From Thermotogaceae bacterium (GTDB taxonomy: Bacteria; Thermotogota; Thermotogae; Thermotogales; Thermotogaceae), in NCBI GenBank assembly GCA_027038385.1, contig JALVXE010000029.1, positions 1 through 17,198 of the forward strand: a stretch of 17,198 nucleotides of DNA, given 5' to 3'. The notes under the pieces were generated by a model. That model ran no database searches, was not told the DNA's origin, and saw only the letters and a list, made by a program, of their open reading frames with translations. This document shows, one piece after another, positions 1-7,827 of this stretch (positions within the stretch are counted from its first letter, which is position 1; each line of letters begins with the position of its first letter). The position numbers were made by a program, and so were the translations under genes.

Positions 1-1810
1 CTAGATTCTCAAGGGACTTTTCAACTTCCGACTTCACTCTGAGAAACTCGTTCATGAGGTCTACCTCTGCTTTTTCTCTCAAGAGAGCCCCATCGAACTT
101 TCTGCTCTCGTGCTTTGAAGTCATGTTGTGAACCCTCTCAAAGCCTACCCTTAGTGCTGAAACATCCGGCGAATCCACTATTTTAGCCAAAGCCTCGGCA
201 GAAAGTGTTCCTCTGAGTGGCGTTTTCCAGAGGTGAACGACAGCTCTCGCAACATCCCAAGGTGTTCCTCTTCCCTCTAGGAAAGCCTGGAACCTTCCTT
301 CCATGAACTTGTAAAGTTCCTCTTCATTTCTCCTACTTTTTAGCAGATCGAAAGCTCTGTTCAGAAATTCCGTTACGTCGATATCCCACCTGAACTTTCT
401 GATAATCGAATACACTGCATCTGCTTTTGTTCTCAAACCGTACGGATCTTTGGAACCTGACGGAATATTCCCTATCGAGAAATTCCCAACTATCGTGTCT
501 ATCCTATCGGCAACGCCTATTATCCCCCCGAGCTCGTTCCTTGGGTCATCGCTGTACTGCTCCTGGACGGCCCAAGCGACGTCGTAATCCTCTCCCCACT
601 CAAGAGCATATATCCTTCCCATAACTCCTTGAAGCTCTGGAAATTCGTAAACGACTTTAGATACCGTATCCGACTTACTTATCATGGCCGCCCTCTCAAC
701 CCTGGCGATATCCAAATACCCGATCATCTTCGCTAGATCGATGGAGAGCTCCCTTATCCTGATAACTTTGTCAAAGAGCGTTCCCAACTCCTTTTGAAAT
801 ACCACTTCCTTGAGCTCTTCGTTCCACTCATCAAAAGAAGCTTTCAGGTCCTTCTCGTAATAGTATCTCGCATCCTCAAGCCTCGCGTTTATAACCCTCT
901 CAAACCCTCTTCTGACGTTCTCCTCGCTGTGATGCCCATCTTGAAATCCCACGAAAGTCGTCGTGATCTTTCCATCCTTGAACGTCGCGAAGGTACGTTC
1001 ATGGTGCTTAACGGTCGTTATTATCACCTCTTGAGGGAGCTTCAGGTACTCCTCTTTGAAACTCCCAACGACCGCTCTCGGGTACTCCGTGAGGTATGTA
1101 ACTTCGTCGATGAGTTCCTCATCTTCATCGACGTCCAACCCTTCTAAATTCAGCTGCTCTTTTATCATCCTCTTCCTATCCTCTATATCCGCCACGACGA
1201 AATTCCTTCTGAGAACTTCCTCATATTCTTCAACACGAGAGAGTTTTTCTTCTTTTCCGAAGAACCTGTGCCCCTTTAAAACGTTTGAACTCCTCAAACC
1301 AAAAATATCGAACTCAACGACTTCATCGCCAATCAGGGAAACTACACCGTGAACGGGCCGGACGAACTCATACTTCCCTTCTCCCCATCTCATCGGCTTT
1401 CTGAACCTCAAGCTAGATATGAATTTCGGAAATATATCGGAGAGGATTTCCTTAGTGCTTCTGCTTTCCACAACTCTCCTTATATACACGTAACCATCTT
1501 TTAACACCACGTCTTCCTGTGAGGCGCTGAATTTCTTCAGGAATCCCTCCAAAGCTTTTGTCGGTTTTCCATCCTTGTAAGCGATTCTCTCAGGTGGGCC
1601 TTTCCTTTCTTCAACTTTTGAGGGAGGTTTCCCCAAAAGACCCTCTAAAATCACATAGAGCCTTCTGACGGTCATCCCGACTTTTACGGAAGAAAAAGGT
1701 ATCCCCTCGTACTTCAACAGGCTCTCTATATCCTCTTTCATGATGCTCAAAAGGCTTGGAAACTCACTCGGTGGCAGGTCCTCAAGGTAGATCTCCAAAA
1801 GCGCATCCAA
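1..1810 (-). CDS. glyS: Glycyl-tRNA synthetase beta subunit, 3' end cut by window edge
   Basis: This is the beta subunit of the bacterial alpha2beta2 glycyl-tRNA synthetase, which charges tRNA-Gly in the cytoplasm; the alpha subunit GlyQ carries the class II catalytic core. About 603 codons are visible, open throughout, against roughly 690 in the family, so the C-terminal anticodon-binding end lies outside the window. Family blocks seen in order are KPMRWG and FVRPVHG (about residues 140-160), KGHRFFG, TVKHHERTF, then KSDTVSKVVYEFPELQGVMG and GNIPSGSKDPYGLR. I chose TTG at 1810 because GGAGG (1819-1823) lies 8 bases upstream; the in-frame ATG at 1816 sits almost on top of the Shine-Dalgarno site. 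glyQ is not upstream: the next gene is divergent. The product call is secure, the exact start less so. Confidence 0.93.
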   Translation of the reverse strand, partial: MDALLEIYLEDLPPSEFPSLLSIMKEDIESLLKYEGIPFSSVKVGMTVRRLYVILEGLLGKPPSKVEERKGPPERIAYKDGKPTKALEGFLKKFSASQEDVVLKDGYVYIRRVVESRSTKEILSDIFPKFISSLRFRKPMRWGEGKYEFVRPVHGVVSLIGDEVVEFDIFGLRSSNVLKGHRFFGKEEKLSRVEEYEEVLRRNFVVADIEDRKRMIKEQLNLEGLDVDEDEELIDEVTYLTEYPRAVVGSFKEEYLKLPQEVIITTVKHHERTFATFKDGKITTTFVGFQDGHHSEENVRRGFERVINARLEDARYYYEKDLKASFDEWNEELKEVVFQKELGTLFDKVIRIRELSIDLAKMIGYLDIARVERAAMISKSDTVSKVVYEFPELQGVMGRIYALEWGEDYDVAWAVQEQYSDDPRNELGGIIGVADRIDTIVGNFSIGNIPSGSKDPYGLRTKADAVYSIIRKFRWDIDVTEFLNRAFDLLKSRRNEEELYKFMEGRFQAFLEGRGTPWDVARAVVHLWKTPLRGTLSAEALAKIVDSPDVSALRVGFERVHNMTSKHESRKFDGALLREKAEVDLMNEFLRVKSEVEKSLENL

Positions 1811-1836
1811 AATCATCACCTCCGATACGAAGGAAA

Positions 1837-1868
1837 TTGTCAACCATGGTATATTTTTAATGTATACT
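1837..1868 (+). promoter_or_regulatory. Candidate promoter region for the HD-GYP gene
   Basis: TTGTCA (1837-1842) resembles a -35 box. Two -10 candidates follow: an extended form TGG-TATATT (TG at 1847-1848, hexamer 1850-1855) and TATACT (1863-1868). Neither is at an ideal 16-18 base distance from TTGTCA. Both would place transcription starts at or downstream of the ATG at 1860. The GTATAC core is palindromic, so the minus strand also offers TATACA, possibly for glyS. This is inference from motifs only. Confidence 0.35.
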
Positions 1869-3665
1869 ACCACCACAAGAAAGGAGTGTGAAAATATACA
1901 TCTCAAGATCCTCCTCACAAGAAGCATTATCATAACTACACTTGTGATAAGCTTAATTCTCTTTATCGTGATTTCATCTTTTGGGGTGTTCCTAACCGAA
2001 GATTTAACAGATAAGGTTTCGGATACGTTCGCATATATAGTAAACATGGCAGTTGTTTCAACGCTACGACCTCTGATGGAATACGACAAGCAAATTGAAG
2101 ATCGAATGAAGGTTGTTCTCGCAAGCCTACCAAAAGACCCCAAAGCTATTCAGAAGAAGCTTTGTAAAATTGCTGATGGAGCTAAAAGATGTGACGTTAT
2201 CATATTTGACCTAGATGGAAAGATTTTATATTCGACTTCAAAGGATGTGAGAATAATAAAGCCTGTTCTGGATGTGTTGAGAAATCTCAAAGTGGGTGAG
2301 TATCTCTTTGAAAGACTGGAGCAAGAAAGAAGTGGAGAATTCGTTAAAAAAGGATTCGTGAGGATTTCAAAAAAGCTTTATTTGATGACCAGAATACTCC
2401 TAGATCAACCAAAAATAACCGAATTTGAAAAAGAGTTGGCGGATATGGAGAAAAGATTTTCATTTGTGAAGAGCATAGGGATATACGATTGGGATCTTGA
2501 ACCAGTAAGCCCGAATTTCCCAGAGATAAATGACGATATCATACGAAGACGTGTGGAGAACGCTATAAAACTTGGCTCAAGTCACATACACTTCACGACA
2601 CGTTCTGGAATGATCCACGTGCTCCTCTTGAGATTCGAAAAAGAGCCATCTGAAAAACCGCTCGTAGTTATCTTAAAAACAGGTTTTAACGAAATCAGAA
2701 ACTCCTTTCTTTACCTGGCGCTTTTTACACTCGTGACCATAGTCATAAGCGGAACTTTGGTGAATCTCATAATGGGGAGAGTTTTCAGAAAAATAGTTGG
2801 TAACATACAAAAACTGCTAGCCGCTATGAAGAAATTTAGAGACGAGAAAAATTTGAGAAAGCTCGATGATGAATCCCTTGAAATATTGGAATTTCGCGAA
2901 ATTTACCGCTATTTTTCTGAGATGGCCAACGATATATCGGAATTCTTAAGGGGCTTGGAAGCCTCCGAGCAAGAGCTCGAGAAAGCCTACCAAGAAATCG
3001 AAAGAGCATACTCAGAACTCGAGGAATCCCACCTCCTGTTTGCTCAAGAACTGTCCATGATCGCTGAAGGCTACGACGAAATCACAGGAAACCACATATA
3101 CAGAGTCGGAGAACTCTCTGCATTCATCGCGGAAAAACTGCACCTGGGTGAGATGTTCGTAAACGAGATCAGATACTACGCACGACTTCACGATATAGGA
3201 AAACTCCTAGTCCCACACGAGATACTGAACAAACCAGGCAAGCTGACAGAGGAAGAGTTCGAGATAATGAAAAAGCACACGCTCTATGGAGAGGTACTCC
3301 TTGGTGATCTGAAGAGGTTTGATATGGCGAAGAACATAGCGCTGTATCACCATGAGAAATACAACGGGAAGGGGTATCCATTTGGTTTGAAGGGAGAAGA
3401 GATACCGATAGAGGCGAGGATAGTTGCGGTGGTGGATGTTTACGACGCTTTGAGGTCGAAAAGGCCGTACAAGGAAGGGATGGGGCACGAGGAGGCGATG
3501 AGGATAATCCTTGAAGGTGATGGGAGGACTAGTCCGGAAGATTTCGATCCGGATATATTGGATATTTTGAGAAAGTACAGCTCTCAGATAGAGGAGCTTT
3601 GGGAGGAGGTCAACCAGATAGAGACCGGACTGACGAAAAAACTCAAGGAGATTTTGGAGATATGA
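1860..3665 (+). CDS. Membrane-anchored HD-GYP domain protein, probable c-di-GMP phosphodiesterase
   Basis: This is a two-pass membrane sensor with a cytoplasmic HD-GYP domain, the family that hydrolyses cyclic di-GMP. Residues about 18-45 form the first membrane segment, 46-282 an extracytoplasmic sensor of Cache-like layout, and 283-308 the second membrane segment. A HAMP-like linker and a Glu-rich coiled coil (about 370-400) lead into the HD-GYP domain. Metal and signature residues are intact: DEITGNH near the domain start, H444-D445-I-G-K, and HHEKYNGKGYP at 497-507. No GGDEF or EAL domain is present. The start is doubtful. ATG 1860 has no Shine-Dalgarno site and overlaps promoter-like sequence, while AAGGAG at 1881-1886 lies 9 bases before an in-frame ATA at 1896. 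The gene stands alone, divergent from glyS. The ligand is not predictable from sequence. Confidence 0.9.
   Translation: MYTTTTRKECENIHLKILLTRSIIITTLVISLILFIVISSFGVFLTEDLTDKVSDTFAYIVNMAVVSTLRPLMEYDKQIEDRMKVVLASLPKDPKAIQKKLCKIADGAKRCDVIIFDLDGKILYSTSKDVRIIKPVLDVLRNLKVGEYLFERLEQERSGEFVKKGFVRISKKLYLMTRILLDQPKITEFEKELADMEKRFSFVKSIGIYDWDLEPVSPNFPEINDDIIRRRVENAIKLGSSHIHFTTRSGMIHVLLLRFEKEPSEKPLVVILKTGFNEIRNSFLYLALFTLVTIVISGTLVNLIMGRVFRKIVGNIQKLLAAMKKFRDEKNLRKLDDESLEILEFREIYRYFSEMANDISEFLRGLEASEQELEKAYQEIERAYSELEESHLLFAQELSMIAEGYDEITGNHIYRVGELSAFIAEKLHLGEMFVNEIRYYARLHDIGKLLVPHEILNKPGKLTEEEFEIMKKHTLYGEVLLGDLKRFDMAKNIALYHHEKYNGKGYPFGLKGEEIPIEARIVAVVDVYDALRSKRPYKEGMGHEEAMRIILEGDGRTSPEDFDPDILDILRKYSSQIEELWEEVNQIETGLTKKLKEILEI
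1881..1886 (+). promoter_or_regulatory. Strong Shine-Dalgarno site inside the annotated HD-GYP 5' end
   Basis: AAGGAG lies 21 to 26 bases downstream of the ATG at 1860 and 9 bases before the in-frame codon ATA at 1896. No ATG, GTG or TTG in the HD-GYP frame lies at a usable distance. It could serve a non-canonical ATA start or be coincidental coding sequence. Confidence 0.35.
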
Positions 3666-3696
3666 AAGCGGATGTTGAAAAAGCTTTGAGAAATTT

Positions 3697-3724
3697 TTGT
3701 GAACGTGTTTCATGATGATATAAT
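3697..3724 (+). promoter_or_regulatory. Sigma-70-type promoter of the ugpBAE operon
   Basis: TTGTGA (3697-3702) and a perfect TATAAT (3719-3724) are separated by 16 bases. The predicted transcript begins near 3731, leaving a leader of about 37 bases before the GTG at 3768. Because the promoter overlaps the more upstream GTG at 3699, that codon cannot be the ugpB start. I see no obvious operator or riboswitch in the leader. Confidence 0.75.
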
Positions 3725-3767
3725 TTCCGTGCTGAACCTCAAAAACTTTTACAGGGGGGGATTTTTT

Positions 3768-5081
3768 GTGAAGAAAGTTTTGGTAGTTCTCATGGTGGCC
3801 TTGGCCGTTCTGTCGATGGCCAAGATCAAGATTCAGTTCTGGCATGCTATGGGAGGCTGGAGGATCGACCTTATCAAGAGCATGGCCGAGGAGTTCATGA
3901 AGCTCCATCCGGACATCGAGGTCGACGTGCAGTACACGGGATCCTATCATGACACTCTCAATAAACTGATCGCAGCTGTCAAAGCCGGCAATCCTCCACA
4001 CATAGTTCAGATATACGATATAGGGACCCAGGTCATGATCGATGGAGGAATAGCGGTTCCGATACAGGACCTCATAGACAAAGATAAGAGTTTTGACCTT
4101 GGAAAATTCATGCCCCAGGTTCTCAACTACTACAGAGTCAACGGTAAGCTCTACTCCATGCCGTTCAACTCTTCCAATCCAATTCTTTACTACAACAAGA
4201 CCCTGTTTAAAAAAGCCGGACTCGATCCGAACAAACCGCCGAGGACGTTCGAAGAACTCCTCGAGTACGCGAAGAAGCTCACTGTCAAGGACGCTAACGG
4301 GAACACCATCCAGTACGGTATAACCTGGCCGCTCCACTCCTGGTTCTTCGAACAATTCATGGCCGTTCAGAACGCTCCACTCGTTAACAACAACAACGGA
4401 AGAACTGGAAGACCGACGAAAGCCGTATTCGATAACGAGGCTGGAAGAAGGTTCTTCAGGCTCTGGTACGAGCTCACCAAGAATGGTTGGATGATAAACA
4501 CCAAGAAAGAAGACTGGGACGAGGCGAACCAATACTTCATCTCCCAGAAAGCCGCCATGCTCATAACTTCCACATCAGACGTCGCCTACATAGCCAAACT
4601 CGCCAAGCAGCATGGTTTCGAACTCGGAACGGCGTTCCTTCCAAGACCGAAGAACGCCAAGAGTGGAGGAGTCGTCATAGGAGGAGCGAGCCTCTGGATA
4701 ATAGGCGGACACCCACAGAAAGAAATCCAGGCGGCCTGGGAATTTGTCAAATTCCTTACAACCACAAAGATGCAGATCGAATGGCACACCAAGACCGGAT
4801 ACTTCCCAGTCAGGAAAGACGCCGTTGAGACCTTGATGAACGAGGGTTACTACGCAAAGCACCCGAATATGCTCACGGCGCTCCTTCAGCTTCTTCTCTC
4901 CGTCCAGAACTACAACACCAACGGAGCCGTTATAGGAGCATTCCCAGAGGTAAGGCAGATAATAGAGGATGCTGTTGAGAAGATGCTCAACGGAGAGATG
5001 TCTCCTGAGGACGCACTCGCTTGGGCTCAGAAAGAAGCCACGAAAGCTATACAGGAATACAACGAAGTTTACGCCTACTGA
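3768..5081 (+). CDS. ugpB: UgpB-like ABC transporter substrate-binding protein
   Basis: This is the periplasmic binding component of a CUT1-type ABC importer, closest by recall to UgpB for glycerol-3-phosphate and its diesters. Residues 1 to about 19 form a signal peptide (KK, a hydrophobic core, then SMA) with no lipobox cysteine. The mature protein begins with the FWHAMGG block. UgpB-like blocks follow: GSYHDTLNKLIAAVKAGNPP, MPFNSSNP (131-138) before LYYNK, VVIGGASLW (304-310), and EWHTKTGYFPVRKDA. The 437 residues match the family. I chose GTG 3768 because a G-rich Shine-Dalgarno site (3754-3760) precedes it and the promoter lies upstream. The gene leads the operon with ugpA and ugpE; no ugpC ATPase is present, so one must come from elsewhere. 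Glycerol-3-phosphate is the family expectation, but an oligosaccharide substrate cannot be excluded. Confidence 0.9.
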   Translation: MKKVLVVLMVALAVLSMAKIKIQFWHAMGGWRIDLIKSMAEEFMKLHPDIEVDVQYTGSYHDTLNKLIAAVKAGNPPHIVQIYDIGTQVMIDGGIAVPIQDLIDKDKSFDLGKFMPQVLNYYRVNGKLYSMPFNSSNPILYYNKTLFKKAGLDPNKPPRTFEELLEYAKKLTVKDANGNTIQYGITWPLHSWFFEQFMAVQNAPLVNNNNGRTGRPTKAVFDNEAGRRFFRLWYELTKNGWMINTKKEDWDEANQYFISQKAAMLITSTSDVAYIAKLAKQHGFELGTAFLPRPKNAKSGGVVIGGASLWIIGGHPQKEIQAAWEFVKFLTTTKMQIEWHTKTGYFPVRKDAVETLMNEGYYAKHPNMLTALLQLLLSVQNYNTNGAVIGAFPEVRQIIEDAVEKMLNGEMSPEDALAWAQKEATKAIQEYNEVYAY

Positions 5082-5102
5082 TAGACGAATCCAAAGTTCA
5101 TA

Positions 5103-5128
5103 GGGAGGGGATCTTTCCCCTCCCTTTT
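5103..5128 (+). terminator. Intra-operon hairpin between ugpB and ugpA
   Basis: GGGAGGGGA (5103-5111) pairs perfectly with TCCCCTCCC (5116-5124) around a 4-base loop, followed by TTTT (5125-5128). The run of four T is short. It may act as a leaky terminator or a 3' mRNA stabiliser, letting the binding protein be made in excess over the permeases, as is common in binding-protein operons. Confidence 0.75.
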
Positions 5129-5145
5129 GAATGGGGTGAGACGGA

Positions 5146-6015
5146 GTGAGCAGAAAGATAATTCCATACATTCTTCTGATACCAACGTTTTTGATAATAA
5201 TAATCTTCATATACTGGCCAGCAGTTTACTCATTTAAGCTGAGCTTTTACAGGATTTCTCCCTTTGGAAACAGGATGATATTTGTGGGGATCAGGAACTT
5301 CAAAAACCTCTTTCATGATCCAGACTACATAACAGCTCTCAAGATAACGGCCATCTACGTCAGCGTTAGCGTGGCTTTGACGATCTTTGCTTCATTTTTC
5401 ATAGCGTTGCTTCTAAACATGAAAGTCCCGGGAACACCTGTTTACAAGGCCTTGCTGTTCATACCATACGCCATATCACCAGCTATATCCGGAACCCTTT
5501 GGTCCTTCCTTCTGAACCCAGTTGTCGGCCATGTGAACTACTTCATGTCAAAATTCTTCGGACTTAGGGTAGAATGGTTGACGACGAAGCCTTACGCACT
5601 CTACGCGATAATAATCGCATCGGTGTGGAAAGTGATGCCTTTTGATATAATTTTCTACCTAGCAGGTGTTCAGAACGTCCCGGACGATCTACTCGAAGCC
5701 TCGACGCTTGATGGTGCGTCGACTTGGACGAGGATCTGGAAGATAATATTCCCACTCCTTTCCCCAATCACATTCTATCTTGTCATAATGAACATAATAT
5801 CCTTCATGTTCTCATCTTTCGCTATAGTCGACGTCATGACAAGAGGTGGGCCTGGAAACTACACCACAACGATGATATACAAATTGTATCTGGATGCGTT
5901 TGCTTTCCAAAAAACCGGTATCGCATCAGCTGAAAGCGTCATATTGTTCATAATAATGACCATAGTCACGATAGCGTACTTTTACTTCGGTGAACGAAGA
6001 GTTCACTATCAGTGA
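5146..6015 (+). CDS. ugpA: ABC transporter permease, UgpA/MalF type
   Basis: This is an inner-membrane permease of a CUT1 importer, which pairs with UgpE to form the translocation channel. The 289 residues carry about six membrane segments. The first is the very hydrophobic stretch after MSRKIIPY, and the last is near the C-terminus before GERRVHYQ. The cytoplasmic EAA loop, which docks on the ATPase, begins at E184 (EASTLDGASTWTRIWKIIFP) with its conserved glycine. Length is normal for UgpA. The start is GTG at 5146, with GGGGTGA about 7 bases upstream. It lies just after the hairpin behind ugpB and 11 bases before ugpE. The call is firm for a CUT1 permease; the substrate follows from the neighbouring UgpB-like protein. 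Confidence 0.9.
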   Translation: MSRKIIPYILLIPTFLIIIIFIYWPAVYSFKLSFYRISPFGNRMIFVGIRNFKNLFHDPDYITALKITAIYVSVSVALTIFASFFIALLLNMKVPGTPVYKALLFIPYAISPAISGTLWSFLLNPVVGHVNYFMSKFFGLRVEWLTTKPYALYAIIIASVWKVMPFDIIFYLAGVQNVPDDLLEASTLDGASTWTRIWKIIFPLLSPITFYLVIMNIISFMFSSFAIVDVMTRGGPGNYTTTMIYKLYLDAFAFQKTGIASAESVILFIIMTIVTIAYFYFGERRVHYQ

Positions 6016-6026
6016 GGTGTTGAAAA

Positions 6027-6866
6027 ATGAGAAGATCCACGAGACGAAAGATCAACGTCATACTTGCGGAAATCGCTTTGATATTGATAACTATGGTGGC
6101 CTCCATGCCGCTGTTTTTAGCCGTCTCGATAAGTTTTCAAACGCCCAAGGAGGTTTTTTCCTACCCTCCGAAGCTGTTTCCAAAAAGTTTGTACCTTCAC
6201 AACTACGCAAGCGCTTTCGATCTCGTTCCGCTCGCACGTCTCATATTGAACAGTACCATAATGGCCGTTGCGATAACCCTTGGAAAACTCGTGACCGGGC
6301 TTCTATCGGGATACGCGTACGCGAACTTCGAATTCAAAGGCAAGAACATATCGTTCGCCACTCTGTTCGCCACACTCTTTCTCCCGGCTGAAACCGTCAT
6401 GATAGTTCCCCTCTTCCTCATAATGAGAAAATTCGGATGGGTCAACACTTACTGGGCTTTGACAGTTCCATTCATGGCGAGCGCAACGAACACGTTTCTC
6501 TTTAGACAACACTTTAAATCCATCCCGAAAGAGCTCGAAGATGCTGCAAGAATAGACGGAGCAACTCCTATGCAATTTCTCATAAAGATACTTCTGCCGC
6601 TTTCCAAATCGATGATAGGTGGAGCGGCGATAATAAACTTCGTCTACGCCTGGAACATGTACCTGTGGCCCCTGATAGTCACCATGGAGGACAACATGAA
6701 GACCGTTCAGATAGGCGTTAAGATGTTGATAGACGCGGAAGCCGTCAACAATTGGGGAGTGATAATGGCTGGGACGATCGTGGTTCTTATACCGACAGTC
6801 GTGATGTTCTTAGTGCTTCAGAACATGTTCGTGAAGAGCTTGGTCAGAAGCGGAATGAAGGGATGA
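6027..6866 (+). CDS. ugpE: ABC transporter permease, UgpE/MalG type
   Basis: This is the second membrane subunit of the importer. The 279 residues have about six membrane segments, the first close to the N-terminus after a basic stretch (MRRSTRRK). The EAA loop starts near E171 (ELEDAARIDGATPMQFLIKI) with the conserved ARIDGA core, before a LLPLSK turn. The C-terminus ends FVKSLVRSGMKG, the FxxGLxxGAvKG-like tail typical of MalG/UgpE proteins. ATG at 6027 is preceded by GAGGTG at normal distance. It lies 11 bases after ugpA and 13 bases before the ATP-grasp gene, so the three are probably co-transcribed. Confidence 0.9.
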   Translation: MRRSTRRKINVILAEIALILITMVASMPLFLAVSISFQTPKEVFSYPPKLFPKSLYLHNYASAFDLVPLARLILNSTIMAVAITLGKLVTGLLSGYAYANFEFKGKNISFATLFATLFLPAETVMIVPLFLIMRKFGWVNTYWALTVPFMASATNTFLFRQHFKSIPKELEDAARIDGATPMQFLIKILLPLSKSMIGGAAIINFVYAWNMYLWPLIVTMEDNMKTVQIGVKMLIDAEAVNNWGVIMAGTIVVLIPTVVMFLVLQNMFVKSLVRSGMKG

Positions 6867-6879
6867 TGGAGGTGAACCC

Positions 6880-7827
6880 GTGAGGGTAGCAATCGTTGTT
6901 GATAAGGTTTTGGACAAGTACAAAAAGAAGATGATAAAGGCTATTCAGGAATCCTTGAAAGGTGTGTACGAGAACGAAGTAGTTCCGTTTGATGAAGATT
7001 TCATGAAAAAGATAAAGGAATTCGACCTTGCGATGAACATAGCCACCGGAGGTGGAAAAGAAGCCAGACAACTTCATGTAGCCTCAGTTTTAGACCTCAT
7101 GGGGATCCCATACACCGGTTCTTCACCACTCACACACGCTTTCTGCATAGACAAATCCGTCACGAAGGCGATCATCAAGCAGTACGGTATAGATACACCA
7201 GAATTCATAGTCGTCAGACCCGGAGAGGAAGTTCCAAAAGATCACGGTTTGAATTATCCGCTCCTTGTAAAGCTCGTCAGGCAGGGGAGTTCCAAGGGAT
7301 TGAGGAAAGAATCCGTTGCCAACGACTACGATGAGCTCGTCAAAAATGTCAGATGGGTTCACGAGAACTTCAAAGAACCTGCGCTCGTTGAGGAATACAT
7401 AGACGGGATGGAACTCACGATAGCCTTCGTGGAAGATGAGAGCGGCATAAACGTCCTTCCACCTATGGAGATAGATTTTTCAAGGCTCCCTGATGGAATA
7501 GAGAAGTTCTTCTCAGACAGGGTGAAAAACTCTGGTGAATTCGACGAGTACATAGACTACTACGTCCCGGCAAGGCTCAGTGATGAGGAGATAGAAAAGG
7601 TCAGAGAGGTTTCCAAGAAAACTTTTGAAGTTTTGGGATTCAGGGGATACGGTAGGATAGATATGAGAATAAAGGATGGAAAATACCACATACTCGAGGT
7701 CAACTCACTCCCAATGCTCGTTCCGGATTACTCAAACATCCCCATGATATTCGAAAAGACGGGAAAAACCTACAAGGACATGATACTCTCTATAATCAAC
7801 GCAGCGAAAAAGAGGTTTGGAATATAA
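6880..7827 (+). CDS. D-alanine-D-alanine ligase-like ATP-grasp protein
   Basis: This is a cytosolic ATP-dependent ligase of the Ddl fold (ATP-grasp, COG1181-like), forming an acyl-phosphate and then an amide or peptide bond. It is 315 residues long. The N-terminal lobe reads MNIATGGGKEARQLHVASVL followed by LMGIPYTGSS. The ATP-grasp part contains LLVKLVRQGSSKG, ALVEEYIDGMELTIA, YGRIDMRI, and the metal-binding end L-E273-V-N275-S. It lacks the classical Ddl N-terminal GGxSxEhxVS motif and the HGxxGEDG block, whose glutamate helps bind the first D-alanine. It instead matches the related subgroup with an FNIAEG-like block. Start GTG 6880 has GGAGG (6868-6872) 7 bases upstream, and it is the last gene of the ugp operon. 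It may make cell-wall dipeptides, but the substrate is uncertain; I give no symbol for that reason. Confidence 0.82.
   Translation: MRVAIVVDKVLDKYKKKMIKAIQESLKGVYENEVVPFDEDFMKKIKEFDLAMNIATGGGKEARQLHVASVLDLMGIPYTGSSPLTHAFCIDKSVTKAIIKQYGIDTPEFIVVRPGEEVPKDHGLNYPLLVKLVRQGSSKGLRKESVANDYDELVKNVRWVHENFKEPALVEEYIDGMELTIAFVEDESGINVLPPMEIDFSRLPDGIEKFFSDRVKNSGEFDEYIDYYVPARLSDEEIEKVREVSKKTFEVLGFRGYGRIDMRIKDGKYHILEVNSLPMLVPDYSNIPMIFEKTGKTYKDMILSIINAAKKRFGI

Noticed and set aside
427..1352. Plus-strand open frames within the glyS region
   Set aside because: The minus strand is open for more than 600 codons with clear GlyS motifs; the plus-strand frames are antisense shadows.
1838..1843. Minus-strand TTGACA before glyS as a -35 box
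   Set aside because: A -10 box 17 bases downstream would fall on the glyS Shine-Dalgarno site, leaving no leader.
3699..3767. Upstream GTG start for ugpB
   Set aside because: It lies inside the TTGTGA/TATAAT promoter and would put 23 extra residues before a complete signal peptide.
3207..4532. A 441-codon minus-strand open frame across the HD-GYP and ugpB genes
   Set aside because: It spans two well-supported genes and their promoter on the other strand, resembles no family I recognise, and is explained by codon bias of the real genes.
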